From contig CM055100.1 of assembly GCA_029204225.1 (NCBI GenBank), positions 15,245,623 through 15,309,622 on the forward strand: DNA of 64,000 nt, written 5' to 3'. Made by a program: the position numbers and the translations under genes. This document shows positions 1-11,637 of this stretch, piece by piece. The DNA is from Diphasiastrum complanatum (taxonomy: Eukaryota; Streptophyta; Lycopodiopsida; Lycopodiales; Lycopodiaceae). The notes beneath the pieces were generated by a model. The model was not told the DNA's origin, ran no database searches, and saw only the letters and a program-made list of their open reading frames with translations. Numbering within the stretch: the first letter of the stretch is position 1; each line of letters begins with the position of its first letter.

Positions 1-40
1 GAGAATCATTGTTTAGATATCATGCAGTGATAACCTGGGA

Positions 41-560
41 GCATCTGATACCATGTCACGAATCTGATTCTATTCACATTCGTTTGATTTCCTTTTGCGA
101 AAATTTACAAGATTCTAAGCAAGCAACTACAGACCACAGAACACACAAGATCCAAGCAATCAAGACGACGAGAACAATAAGATGGAGAAGAGAGCAATTG
201 TATTATCTGTTTTGAGTTTCAAGTGAGTTGGTTAGTGTTTCGCTCGTTGGCGGCCTGACGCTCAGCTCAATCACTGTGTTCTGCTCGTTGGCAAACTTTT
301 ATGCACAACTATTCTCTCTATCTTTCATCTCTCTATTTTCTTTCGTGTTATCAAAAAATGTATTTATCTCCATTGTGTTGGAGATTACAAGATAGCTAAT
401 CATAGAATTACAAGACAAGTCAACGCTAATCAACTAGCTAGTTATTCTCTTTTACCACTAACTCTTTCAGTTGAGCGTGAAGTACAATACAACACGCTCG
501 TCGAGCGCCAGTCGGCAGCATAAATTGTTTTCCTTTGTTCTCATTTCGTTTTGTTTTGTG
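41..560 (-). mobile_element. LTR end with initiator-Met primer binding site, minus strand
   Basis: The minus strand of 41-53 reads TGGTATCAGATGC, one inserted base away from the usual plant primer binding site for initiator-Met tRNA. The base next to it (54) starts TGTCACG on the plus strand, so the minus-strand LTR would end in the expected CA. The LTR must extend to higher coordinates; its outer end is not defined and 560 is a guess. The interior of this element would lie to the left, outside the window. The rest of 54-780 has no coding content that I can support. Confidence 0.35.
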
Positions 561-780
561 TCTTTTGTTTCGTGTTTTCTGGTCTTCGAGGTATGTTTGA
601 CCTTCATGGTATGTTTGTCCTTCACTTCATTTCGCTTCATCACCTTTGCGACAAAGTTGACAGTTTTAAGATTCAAATATTTTTTAAAGAGTTTCCCAAG
701 AAGCTCATTTGCTACATTCATTTTTATACAATGGAGGGCAATCTTGCACCTCTTCTTGTATCTTGTAGCTTATTGATGGT

Positions 781-911
781 GAATGGGCACATCCTCATCA
801 CCACTCACAATTTCCATTAGATCTTGCAAGACAAGAATAGACTCCATCCTTAGCTTCCAAATAGAGTAATTAGAAACATTCAATCTATCATTTGGATTCA
901 AGAGATATGCA
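781..911 (-). pseudogene. Copia-type gag N-terminal scrap
   Basis: The minus strand here resembles the start of the gag fragment at 22,565-23,038: a stretch encoding a Tyr/Ile-x-x-Trp-Lys/Met-type segment followed by a leucine-rich run, close to the beginning of the UBN2/gag domain of Ty1/copia elements. Only about 130 bases are recognisable. It lies on the same strand as the LTR end at 41-560 but upstream of it, so it does not belong to that element's interior. Read as a small relic of a copia gag gene; function lost. Confidence 0.4.
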
Positions 912-1394
912 TTTATGCATTAGAGCGAATATGGGCCCAAAGAGAGCCCTATACGAAATGCCATATAGGAGAGAGAATAATAACTATAAAGTAATTATAA
1001 TATCATTTTCCAACTTCTTTACGCATCTGCCCACACTACTTTCCATGTAAATGAATGCACCTTAGTTTAGTCACATCAAACTTCACTGGTGCTTAACCAT
1101 AGTTAAAATATAATTTTCAAAATGCTGAAATATTAAGTGTTTAGCGCCATCTCTATCTCCAGTAGAGTTGTTAGCGCCATCTCCAGCTTTGTTATTGTCA
1201 TTGTGTTGTTTGTTACTATACTACTATACTAATGACAAAGCTTTATCATCTTCATGTGGATCTGTCACCAGAATATGCTCCGCTCAGGACAGGAAATTCA
1301 AAGCAACCCAAATTGTCAACTTCTGATATGGTCTAATACAGGGAGGAAAAGCTAAAGCATGTAGATTTATGGTTATCATAAACATTGTATCCTA

Positions 1395-2323
1395 TTGACC
1401 ATGACAAGGAGTACAGGAATATCAAGAGATCGAGAAGATCCTAATTGGAAACCTGTACTACCGATTCCTCTTCAGAATGTTCAAATCTGTACATTGCATG
1501 TGGAGGTGCGTATTATAGAAAAAATAATATATCTTCACATCTTGTTTGCATGGATTTTGAGCCAGAGGCAGATGCGAAGGAAGCTATTTCCAGATTAGAG
1601 GATGTGTTGTCTACAGCAGGCTTACATAAACTCCATGTTAAAATAAAAAAAACGACAAGCTATTAGGTTAAACAGAAAATATTCCATGCAAGCCGAGCAT
1701 TGCAAGATCCAAAGCTCGAAGATTTTTATCAAATTATTCTAGAAAACAATCCAAGATTCAATACTCGTTTATAAAGAGATTATTGCAGCAACTCAAGATT
1801 TCGAAGAAGAAGGTTTTACTCGTATACATAAGGTAGAAGTTTGGAAAAAATTAGACAACATGGTGAAATACTTGAGAAAAAATAAATTTTTCAAATACAA
1901 ATGATACAGAAAACAACCAGTGAATTGTGGATGCAGTTCAAAGTGCATGGGGTGTTGATCATATAACACATTATATGGTAAGATTTCGATGTTACACTAC
2001 TATAGACAAATATGTGCAATTAAATTAGATACTTTTGAAACTGATTTAAATTATGGTTTTATGACATGCAGCACATATTACGGCATCATTCGACATTCTT
2101 TGCAAGAAATAGTGGAAGTCTTAGCATATGGTCATCGCAAGAAATGGAAAAATTTCATTGGCAAGCAAAAGCGGCATTTCATAAAAGTTTTCAACATGGC
2201 GGGACTAGCACAAAGAATAGCTATATACTGCAACTTTTCCAATGGGTTTACAGAAGAATCCAAATTAAATCGACGAATTATAAAAAATTTTCAAAAAGCA
2301 TGCAAATTTATACAAGCCAATAG
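1395..2323 (+). pseudogene. Hx-1 transposase-like gene, 3' part (decayed)
   Basis: This is the C-terminal part of the same protein family as the Hx-2 transposase-like gene at 54,699-57,373. Three blocks match. At about 1,455 there is a Pro-Val-Leu-x-Ile-Pro-Leu segment followed by CTLH and RIIEKI. At 1,940-1,977 a segment ends in HITHYM. From 2,072 a segment contains SLSIWSSQEMEKFH and ends FQWVYRR. The last two blocks are separated by a 94-bp intron (1,978-2,071) with GGTAAG-type donor and TGCAG acceptor, phase 0; Hx-2 has an intron at exactly this point. The H-Y-[intron]-H...Q(E/G)MEK order is shared with uncharacterised RNase-H-fold transposase-like proteins of plants and animals. Several frame breaks and stops lie between 1,500 and 1,930, so it is dead. 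The stop is at 2,321-2,323. The superfamily name is unknown to me. Confidence 0.6.
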
Positions 2324-2390
2324 GCAATAGACACACAGTAAAATTTTGTATATTAAATAAAATTTTTTACAAAGTACAATTTAGCAGTAT

Positions 2391-3769
2391 CTAATCTGCT
2401 TCCGATACTTTCTCTAATGAAAGTTGCAACTTAGAATCATGCAACAATTTTCTTCTTTCGTATGGATCCAACAGCTCATAGTTTTCATGCTTACTCAGAT
2501 CAACATAAGCAGCGTACAATGCAAAATGAGATGATCTGAGTATGGAATTCACTGGTCCATATCCTAAAATTTTAAGTGAAATAGTTTTCTTTACAGAAAT
2601 TATTCTATATATCTTATTAAAATTATGTCCTCCAAGAAAATGAGACAGAACCTTGATTGCCATAATCATTGTCTCACCATGTTGATAAAACTTTGAATGG
2701 GCAACACTAATCTCACTATTCTTGAAGAACTTCAAATAATGTCCCAATGCATGATCTCTTGAAAATTCTCCTGCAGAAGATCTCTGTCCTCCTCGACAAA
2801 TCAAGAAATTTTTTTTCTTGAAATAAAAAAATCCAAAGTAAGCTCCAGTATATAATCTGACATAACGAATCTACTAGTCCATAATAAGATACAAAACTTA
2901 CACATTCAGCATTGTCTTCCTTGATTGGTGTCTCTCCATCAATATTATGTCCACCTCTCGATGTCAATATAGTTGGTGAATAGACAGTTGGTTTTGGAAA
3001 ACTACGCTGACTTTAAATTCTGAGAAACTCCTCTTCAGAAGGTAGATCATCTTCTTTATTGCGCATTTCCTCCACAACCATTTTTAAGCAATCTTTCCCT
3101 AAGTAAAGCTCATCATTTTGTACATCGTCAACACAAGAGAGAAGATCATCAGCATCAAAATTAATTATATCTAAAAAATCATCAAGCTCTTTGTTCAAAA
3201 TGCAAAGAGTCTCAGCTTCAGTGAAATAAAAAAGATCCGATATATCCGATAATATAAAAAAAAAAATTATTATCTATATTATAAGTAGTCAATGTGATAA
3301 GACATTTATCATAAGGAGAAAGGGTGTTGGAAGTTCTAGGGCCAATAAACGATGTCCTATTTCGTGCAGGATCAAAATTTGTACAATCATCTAAACTAAC
3401 ACTCGTATCAATAAAAAAAGTTTCTATATCTACAATCTTTGACTTTTCAGACTTTGTACCATTGAAAGAAGTAGCTTCAAAAGTGAAAGGGCCAACCTCT
3501 AAATTGTCAGAAATATTTAACAAAAGAAAAAAAACAAATGCAGACTGAAAATCAACAAATCTACATTTTTTATTGTGAATTGGGCACTCATCTATAAACT
3601 TGAAATCATTATGTAACTTGGTGAACATTCTGTCAAGCTTAGCTTTATAGCTATGTTTGTCGAGTGCCACTAGGTCCTGATAATGAATCATGTCCTTATT
3701 CTGAAATCTGAATAAGGGAGTACTGAATAGAGACTTAAATTTGAGATAAATCTCAGAACATGTTTCCAC
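2391..3769 (-). pseudogene. Hx-1 gene X relative (two or more exons, broken)
   Basis: A minus-strand gene convergent with the transposase relic, with only about 67 bp between the two stops. Reading from 3,769: an exon encoding about 183 residues; then, after a break near 3,200-3,300, an acidic segment (LDDFLDII, many Asp/Glu) that stays in one frame through a TAA stop (3,013-3,015) into SQRSFPKPTVYSP and GGHNIDGETPI; then an 85-bp intron (2,817-2,901, GTAAGT donor, TTCAAG acceptor, phase 0); then a final exon of about 140 codons starting near ICRGGQRSSAG. The final exon matches the second exon of gene X in Hx-2 (RRGG-R, then HY, then an HG/DG-x-T segment), and the intron lies within a few residues of the same place. 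The first exon shares a KK-x-F ... FLLN-like stretch with Hx-2 gene X. Function unknown. One nonsense codon and one unresolved junction make it inactive as it stands. Confidence 0.6.
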
Positions 3770-3799
3770 ACCAGGACCCTCAGTAATAGAAGGAAGAAT

Positions 3800-6700
3800 A
3801 AAAAAAAAAAAAATTGAAATACTCTAAATTATCACTAATACCAAATTTATGAAGGAAAAAAAAAAACTAGAATCAAAATTAGACATTTTGAGCGAAAAAT
3901 ACAGATGTGAAAAATGCAAGTTAGACAAGAACCTCAAGGCAATGTGCACTCGAAAGAGGTATAAGAAAACAGGGTATCGGATCCGAGCGCGTGTACAAAG
4001 ATCAGAAAAAAAAATGAGATGTAAGACGCGCTTGAATACGATACCGAAAAAGACAGTATCAGTTCCAGAGGCAAGTAAGTCAATGAAGCATAAATAGTGG
4101 AAAAGGCGCGCTTGAAATCTATATCCAGATAAGAAATCAAAAATTTGCGTGAAAATCTGCACCAAAAATGACCTATTTATAAAAACATTTCGCATGTGTG
4201 GAGGAGTTCCAAAAGGACATGTGTCGATGCATAATTCGTCATTAATATTCTGTCATACAGATAATGATTGGTCTGATATCTATCATGTGCAGAATGACAC
4301 GTGTCCAAATCTAATTCGTGCACATGTCCTGACCCACGTGGCCTCATAATTGAGTCATCATTTTCAATACGGACAATCTACATGGATCAGTTAGATGCCG
4401 ACACATGTCATCAGCCTTTTTTTCACACGTGCAAAATTTTTTTATATATACACCCTTGGAATTTTCATTTTTTTTCACAGAATTTTTGGTTTTTGCTCCC
4501 AATATCGCTCTCAAGCGCGCGCTCTCTTCGCAAAATACTCCGCCTTCTCACTATGGCATTTTTGTAGGCAAATTGTGCACGCGATTTTCATGAAAATCTC
4601 ATAGATAGTGCACATTGTTTGTTAGCTTTAGATATCTTTCTAAAGTGCTCATTATCAAAAAATTTCCAATGGGCTGGGAAAAAAATTTAAAAATGGTATG
4701 CTAATGAAGAGAAATTCTTGCAAATTTTAGTATGTGTAGAACTCAAACCATCAAATATTTGCTAGACTACCAAAAAGCGGCTCTCCAAGAATCAAAGGAT
4801 GAAGATGGGATGTTTGGAATGTCAAGAGCCACATATTTGTTTGGCAAAATCTCAAATATTTTGGTTAAAGTTCTAGTCAAAATTATGACCTCTTTGCAAG
4901 GTGAGCCAATATCCATTTGAGGGTTCAACTCTTTTTTGGCATATGCACAATCAATGATCTAGCAAATATTTATTTATAATGGAGTAATATCATCTCATTT
5001 CTTGCTAAAACAAAATCAATTCATCAAAACTACTATATGATCCACCTACATTATATTTTTGACTTCTTTAATAGATAATAGATTTCATATCATATTAGCC
5101 TACCTTAGATGCTCCTCAAGTGTGCACTACTCCAAGTCAAAAGACAAATTGCAAATAAAAAAAAATTGTGCATGTGATGAGGTCAGTTTAAGTTTTAACT
5201 CACGTATCTCTTAAGCTCTTTTCTTTGCTTGATACAATGTCAAGTATGGGCTCTTTGTTACTAGCGTGCACTACTTAAGTGATTAGATTCACGTATTCTC
5301 ATATCAATAGTAAAAGTGTTAACCTTTTCATTTACAAGCTTGTTTAGAACTTTTTTCAACCTAAGACCATTGGCATGATGATGCCATTTAGTAAACTTCC
5401 TCTATGCCTAGGATGCTTGATTTTCATAGTACACTTATCAATAAAGCTGAAAAGAAATATTGGGATACTGATTTGTGAAGGTTTAGTCAAACGTTATCAC
5501 ACGCATGTATAATAGCATCCATTTGCATTGAGTTGAGATATATTAATGAGTTTCCATTAGGCTCCTTTTAGAATAATAGGTGGCCCTACGTGCATGACAC
5601 ATGGAAAATATCAACCATGATGTAGAATATTACGTATGAGACAAATATGAGTGTGCTTAATAGAGTTTTTAAATCTATCAATCAATTCTAAGAGATCACT
5701 TTAAGTAAATCTCATAGATTATTTCAAGCTATGTAATTAGACATTTGTAGTGACCACTAATGTATAGGTAAATGGCATCAGGATAAAATATTTCTCAGTG
5801 CTAATTGTTTAATGTATATACATCAAATCATATCGAATAGGACGTTATTGCATGTATGTATGATGTTGACCCAAATCTAGTGTCTCATGGATATGTGGTC
5901 ATGCTTGATCAATTAAGTTAGTTATATTGCTTGCACAAATATTTTTCCACTCATACATAATAATTGAGTTCCTCAAAAAGGCTATTTGACTAATGCATAC
6001 ATGAAATTTCCAATAGTAAGGAGACCATAGATCATACTTGGTAGTTATTTTTTAGTGAACATAGGCTTGAGACAATGATTACAAAATAGAAGATAAGTTT
6101 CTATACCATTCTAAGAATCTACCTTTGTCCAATCTAAAAGCTAAATCTATAATGAAAAACATATTCTAAATAATAGCTATTGTAACTACTTGATGATTTC
6201 TCTACAATGTTGGTATATTTTAGCTACAATTCTATCAGATAATATTGTCAACAAGGGGAGTAGATTTAAAAAAAAATTAAAATTAAAAACATTATAAATC
6301 AAACACACATTTTTTTTTCATCAAATCTTTGTAGACTTATCTCTTGGCAATATAGGTGCTTATTGTTTGCGTATTATACAACTATATTCTCATTTGTGTG
6401 GTAACACACAAATCTCTTATGATAGATGAGTCAAATGAGACAATATATGCTGAGATCTTATATTTATATTCCATATGAAAAAAGTTATTATCAAGTTAAG
6501 TAGAGAGATGTAGACAATAGCAATCTCATCTTTAAAGATTATAACCTACTAAAGCACCTTTCAGTTTTACAATTTAGAGTACAAGAATATCTTACAAACG
6601 TATCAAATATACTTTTTGATATGATTTTTTCATTTATTCAATGTTCAAAATGTCATAGAAAATTCATGCCTAGCTTGTGAGCATATTGTTTGTTGATTAC

Positions 6701-6850
6701 AGTTTTTTAAAATTTACATCACTATTAAAGCAAGACAAGTTGCATGCTTGTTAAATAATCCATAGCATCGTTTAGCTTTATATAAGCTTATAATCACATA
6801 CCACATCTAATACTTTGTCACAAACATAAAAAACACCAACAAAAAGATCA
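3800..6850. other. Gene-less AT-rich DNA
   Basis: No coding frame, RNA gene or terminal repeat that I can support. Short open frames near 3,850-4,600 have no recognisable composition. The 3,824-4,195 part could be the upstream region of the minus-strand gene X relative. The left half (to about 4,600) may be the rest of the Hx-1 element, but I could not find terminal inverted repeats for it. Confidence 0.4.
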
Positions 6851-7073
6851 AACAATCAAGCTACTGCTTTCTCACCATTTCCACAAGAAACGAGAATGAG
6901 AGCCAAATGTAGACCTTTCCAAAGAGGAGATGGAGCATAAGCTTTTTTCACTTCCATGAAGCATATAAAAATGATAAGTAGTGGAGCATGATTTACCAAG
7001 AATCTACTATCATCTACCACCAGAAGGAGCAAAATGGAACAGGCCAAAAGCAAGCAAAAAGGGAGGAAGTTGG

Positions 7074-7196
7074 AGTTTGAGGATGCATAGCTCAAGATGT
7101 AAAATGATATTGCTTTCATGAAAATAAAGGAGTTTGAGGATGCATAGCTTAAGATGTAAAATGATATTGCTTTCATGAAAATAAAGGAGTTTGAGG
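7074..7196. repeat. 57-bp tandem duplication
   Basis: The block beginning AGTTTGAGGATGCATAGCT is present twice with a period of 57 bp (starts at 7,074 and 7,131) and begins a third time at 7,188. The two full copies differ at only one or two bases (CTCAAG versus CTTAAG), so the duplication is recent. It lies just beyond the 3' end of copia A and may sit in that element's 3' LTR. Confidence 0.85.
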
Positions 7197-7395
7197 CTTA
7201 TATAGTAAGGAAATTTGATATTGTGCCACTTACCTCTTGGCCCTCTTAGGTCCTAAGTTGAGATAGGCTTCATAGAAATACCACAACTTGGGCTTAATCA
7301 CTTATATTAGGTTAATAAGTGAGCCCAAATTAAATATAAGTCTCAAGAACCAAAAACTTTTGATGACGCAAAGGAGCACAAGGAGTGGCGTGCAA

Positions 7396-9723
7396 CTATG
7401 CTAGTTTTAACATAGATCTTGAACACATTCCAAGATTAGATCTATGCTTATAATACAGGTCCTTTCCTAATGGTTTGGTGAAGATATCAGCCACACACTC
7501 CAATGAAGAGACATGTTGAAGCTCCGCCTCTTTGGCAATGACTTGATCCCTCACAAAGTGATGAGCAATCTCAATGTGCTTGCTTCTAGCATGGAAAACT
7601 GGATTGGTTGCCAAGATTTGGGCTGAAAGGTTGTCACAATAGATGATTGGTGTCTTCTTAGAATCCAGCAAGTGAAGATCCAATAGCATCCTCTTCATCC
7701 AAAGCATCTCCTTGGTGCATGTTGTCAACGCCTTGTACGCGGCCTTGGTGGAAGATAGAGAGATAGTAAGTTGCTTCTTTGATAGCCATGAGATAGCTCC
7801 CTCTCCAAGATATATTGCAAAGGCACTTGTTGACTTTCTATCCATTTGATCACCTACAAAATCTGAATCTGATAAACCACAAAGGTTAGGTGAAGATCCT
7901 TCATACAAGATGCCAAAATCTCTAGATTTCGAGAGGTATCTTAGTACTCTCTTTCCTGGCTTCCAATGAGCCTCACTAGGATCTTGCATGAATTGACTTA
8001 GTTTACCAACCACATAGCTTAGATTAGGTCTTGTGATGGTTAACCAAATAAGAGATCCTATGAGCTTTCTATAGAGAGTAATGTCCTTGAAGTATCTTTC
8101 ATTACCTAGCTTTACATTTGATTCCATAGGAGTAGAAACTACTTTGCAATTTTCCATATGAAATCTTTTTAGAATAGAGTTAGAAGACTTCTCTTGACAA
8201 ATGAGAGTAGAATTAGAAGTCCTAACAGTCTCTATTCCTAAGATATAGTGAAGCTTACCAAGATCTTGTATCTCAAACTTACTTTTAAGTGCCATCTTGA
8301 TGTCATCTATATCTTCATTGCTATCACCACTTAAAATTATGTCATCAACATAGATCAAAAGCAAAGTGATGTCACCATTATCATTCAATCTGAAGTAGAG
8401 AGAATGATCATACTCACTCATGATGAAGTTTTGAGAGAGTAAGAAAGAATTGAGCTTAGCATACCAACTTCTTGGTGCTTGCTTAAGCCCATACAAGCTC
8501 TTTTGTAGGAAAAACACATGATTAGACTCATCAGGTGAAACATAGCCCTCGGGTTGCTCCATGTAGATTTCCTCTTCAAGATCACCATTCAAGAAAGCAT
8601 TAGTAGCATCCATTTGCCACATGTCCCAACCATAAAGAGTTGCAAGAGAAAGGGTTTGAATTGTTACCATCTTTGCTACGAGTGCAAAGGTCTCATCATA
8701 GTCAATGCCATACTCTTGAGCATACCCTTTTGCCACCAATCTTGCCTTGTACCTTTTGATTGATCCATCTTCTTTTGTCTTGATCTTGAAGATCCACTTA
8801 CACCCAATTGCCTTCTTGCCTTTTGGAAGTTCCACCAACCTCCAAGTGTTGTTCTTGACGAGTGATCGATGCTCATGATCCATGGCTTGGATCCATTCCT
8901 CCTTTTGAATTGCTTCACCTACACAAGTTGGTTCATCAAAAGAGGTAAGAAAAGCAAAGTTAGAGTTCTCCACCACTTGCTTTCCTTTTTCATCATAGGT
9001 TAGCCTTGATGGCTTAGTCCTTTGCCTTTGAGTCCTCCTTGAAGGTTGCTTTGGAGTGGCATCTCCACCTTCATCCAAGACATCTTGCACATCATGATGA
9101 TTATTAGGCACATCAACATCATCATCAACATTGACAACATTGGAAAAATTCTCTTCATGAAAGATGACATCCCTACTTATGACAACTTTATTTGTAGAAG
9201 GAATGTACACTTTGTAAGCCTTGCTTACTTCACTATAGCCAACAAATACACCCTTCTTTGATGAAGGATCCTCTTTAGTTCTATCATCGAGAGTGATGTT
9301 GACAAAACAAGTACAACCAAAGATTCTACAATGGACCTCAAAGGGAGTCTTACCATTCAAAGAAGCACTTGTCCTCCTGTTACAAAGATAGTTAGTACAT
9401 GCTAAAGCTTCCCCCCAATAGGACTTAGCAAGATTAGCATGTAGTCTCATTGCCTTGGCACATTCAAAAAGGATTCTATTCTTCCTTTCTGCCACTCCAT
9501 TCTGTTGTGGAGTCCTAGGACTAGAGTACTCCCTCTTGATCCCATGTGCTATGCAAAAATCTTTGAACTTATTTGAAGTGTATTCCCCTCCATTATCTGA
9601 TCTCAAGCATTTGATCTTTGTATTGAATTGATTTTTCATTTCATTCTTAAACTTGACAAATGCAGCAAACAGTTTATCCTTGGTTTTAAGAAGATAGACC
9701 CAAGTAGTTGACAATCTGTTCAC
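7396..9723 (-). CDS. Copia element A: integrase C-part, reverse transcriptase, RNase H (775 codons open)
   Basis: A Ty1/copia pol open for 775 codons without a stop. In order: integrase core from the second catalytic Asp (LRSDNGGEY) through the catalytic Glu in QQNGVAERKNR; the copia linker ending SRLTYDEKGKQ; reverse transcriptase with WIFKIKTKEDGSIKRYKAR, the QMDATNAFLNG block, SLYGLKQAPRSWY and the YVDD catalytic motif; RNase H with GLSDSDFVGD, STKAAYKAL, YCDNLSA; and the usual copia tail ADIFTKPL. Enzymes would copy element RNA and integrate the cDNA. Two defects: the reading frame starts inside integrase, so gag, protease and the zinc-binding integrase N-terminus are missing; and the RNase H Glu motif (normally STEAEY) reads STKAAY. 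Low damage otherwise suggests a recent deleted copy, possibly once mobilised in trans. The Met at the start of the frame is not a true initiator. Confidence 0.93.
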   Translation of the reverse strand: MNRLSTTWVYLLKTKDKLFAAFVKFKNEMKNQFNTKIKCLRSDNGGEYTSNKFKDFCIAHGIKREYSSPRTPQQNGVAERKNRILFECAKAMRLHANLAKSYWGEALACTNYLCNRRTSASLNGKTPFEVHCRIFGCTCFVNITLDDRTKEDPSSKKGVFVGYSEVSKAYKVYIPSTNKVVISRDVIFHEENFSNVVNVDDDVDVPNNHHDVQDVLDEGGDATPKQPSRRTQRQRTKPSRLTYDEKGKQVVENSNFAFLTSFDEPTCVGEAIQKEEWIQAMDHEHRSLVKNNTWRLVELPKGKKAIGCKWIFKIKTKEDGSIKRYKARLVAKGYAQEYGIDYDETFALVAKMVTIQTLSLATLYGWDMWQMDATNAFLNGDLEEEIYMEQPEGYVSPDESNHVFFLQKSLYGLKQAPRSWYAKLNSFLLSQNFIMSEYDHSLYFRLNDNGDITLLLIYVDDIILSGDSNEDIDDIKMALKSKFEIQDLGKLHYILGIETVRTSNSTLICQEKSSNSILKRFHMENCKVVSTPMESNVKLGNERYFKDITLYRKLIGSLIWLTITRPNLSYVVGKLSQFMQDPSEAHWKPGKRVLRYLSKSRDFGILYEGSSPNLCGLSDSDFVGDQMDRKSTSAFAIYLGEGAISWLSKKQLTISLSSTKAAYKALTTCTKEMLWMKRMLLDLHLLDSKKTPIIYCDNLSAQILATNPVFHARSKHIEIAHHFVRDQVIAKEAELQHVSSLECVADIFTKPLGKDLYYKHRSNLGMCSRSMLKLA

Positions 9724-9786
9724 CCAAAAGAGGATCTTTCAGTTAAGTGGGAGCTTTGCTCAGCCTTTTGGAGAATTACAAAATCA

Positions 9787-9872
9787 CTTAAAGAGTATTT
9801 GTCATCCACTTAAAGAGAAGGTTCATCCACTTAAGGAGAGTGTTCATCCACAAAGGAGAGTGTTCATCCACA
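9787..9872. repeat. About 21-bp tandem repeat, four units
   Basis: Units of the type CTTAAGGAGAGTGTTCATCCA are repeated about four times with small differences, directly upstream (minus-strand sense) of the truncated pol of copia A, where gag should be. Probably part of the element leader or of the deletion scar. Confidence 0.7.
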
Positions 9873-10158
9873 GAAGTGCAAATTGTCGAGTACAATAGAT
9901 TGAACAGAACATTGTTAGTATTGAATATGCACAAGCCTCACAATCAACAAATGATTAGGTGTTATGATCTGATCCAAAATAGCTTCTTTTCAGTGATCTT
10001 CAATAGACCTGAAATATGCTTTTGATCCACAAGTTCAACTCAACAAACAAAGGCTAGTAAGATTTGATCAACAATGCAATGCATAATCATGCTAGAACTT
10101 GATCAAACATCCAAATATCACCATAAATGGAAACCTTACCATAAAAAGCATCCAGCCA

Positions 10159-10170
10159 GTTTTGATACCA
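10159..10170 (-). promoter_or_regulatory. Candidate primer binding site of copia A
   Basis: The minus strand reads TGGTATCAAA here, preceded by CACATG, which is a partial match to the initiator-Met primer site. If correct, the 5' LTR of copia A lies at higher coordinates (10,171 to about 10,620), and only about 430 bp separate primer site and pol, so roughly 2.4 kb of gag, protease and integrase start has been deleted. I could not match this candidate LTR convincingly to a 3' LTR near 6,850-7,390. Confidence 0.35.
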
Positions 10171-10734
10171 CATGTGAAGAAAGTGAATCTTGAATGGATC
10201 TAAGATTTCAAATGTTCTAGCTAAGATCTTTGCACAACAAGCTACAAAAGCTAGAAATGGCAAAGCATCCTAATGTTATCTTTGATACACATGAACTTGA
10301 CAAAGCATTCAAGAGACAAAAGAAACTTATGAAAGATACTGATGGCTGCCAAAAACAACACCATACCAGCCCTACAACAGCAGCCTACCACTTTTGGAAA
10401 CCTCTTAAGATCATACACAAAAGCAAGACAATACACAAAGCAATGCTCTCAATGGAGGAAGAAACTGTGACAATGATCTATTGATCTCTCTCAACAATAC
10501 AAAAAGTTTCCAAACTGTTCTCCACAAATTTCAGCCTAATATAGGTGAGAGAGATGACTCTCTCTCCTCTCTCTAGAACTTAGGACCCAATTTTAGGGCA
10601 CCAGTAGTCTAAAATAGCCAATTTTGGCCTATATGTCCAAATAACATGATTTTTGTATCATTTCGAACGCATTTCTGATAGAGAATGGCTTCAGTTCAAA
10701 CTCAGCAGAATCGAATGTCTATTTTAAGTCTGTA

Positions 10735-11637
10735 TCAGATTACTTCATCATCATCACTCTCTACGTAGATGATACACTCTTATTCAGTAATAATTTGAAT
10801 CTGATGAAGGATACAAAATGCATAATGGCCCAAGATTACAGGATGATTGACATGGGTCCAACCCACTATTGTCTCGAAATCCAAATTCAATGAGATCGAC
10901 CCAGCAGACTGATCTTTATTAGTTAGCAACAATATCTCAACAACGTGCTGGAAAAGTATGGAATGGCCAACTACAAACCCAGTCTCTTTCCACTCGACCT
11001 TGGACTAAAGCTTTCAAAGAAACAGTCTCCTCAAACTGAGGCAAAAAAGGAGGAGATGAAGCGCTACCCATTTCAATCCACTGATGTATGCAATGATCTG
11101 CACGTGACCAGATCTTGCATATTCGGTCAGTACACTCAGCCAGTTCCTGTCAAATCCAGACGTAGCTCTAACAAAGGTCATGAACTACATCCAAGCAACG
11201 ACAACTCTCAGCATCTGCTATGGAGGCAGCCAAACTGCCAACATCCTTGAAGCCTACACAGATAGCAGACCTCAATTGCATTATCTTCAACGGAATCCGA
11301 ATACATAGCTGCCACAAATGCAACCAAAGAGGTGATCTAGCTCAGGCAATTGCTTGCAGACCAAAATCTTACACAAACACTTCCTACAACAACCTATTGT
11401 GACAATCAAAGCACAATCTCAATCCGAGATTTCACTCTCGAAGCAAACATATAGAAATCAGGTATCATTACCTTAGAGAGAAAGTGCACAGTAAGGAAGT
11501 AGAACTGATTTTCTGTAGAACAAATTACATGGTAGTAAATTACTTCACAAAGGCGCTATCAAAGGAGCAACATCTCAGATTTAACGATATGTTAAATTTG
11601 AAGATCAAAGTTTTTCAGGATCCACGTTAAAGGGGAG
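10735..11637 (+). pseudogene. Copia element C: reverse transcriptase 3' part and RNase H (broken)
   Basis: The plus strand begins at the catalytic YVDD of copia reverse transcriptase (LYVDDTLLFS at 10,759-10,788) and continues through MIDMGPTHYCL, NNVLEKYGMANYKP, LKLSKKQSPQTEA and an RNase H end with DNQSTI-like and RSKHIEIRYH-like residues across several frameshifts. It is closely similar to copia E (45,800-46,733); both have the K-L-S-K-K-Q-S-P block. The 5' two thirds of the element are missing. A purine-rich tract (AAAGGGGAG, 11,629-11,637) directly precedes its 3' LTR, as expected for second-strand priming. Many stops and frame changes make it non-functional. Confidence 0.8.

Noticed and set aside
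920-970. GGGCCC near 935 as a terminal repeat of Hx-1
   Set aside because: Only six bases agree with the Hx-2 end and there is no partner on the other side.
3824-4195. Hydrophobic minus-strand frame resembling a membrane protein
   Set aside because: Phe/Leu richness comes from A-rich plus-strand sequence; no start context or relatives.
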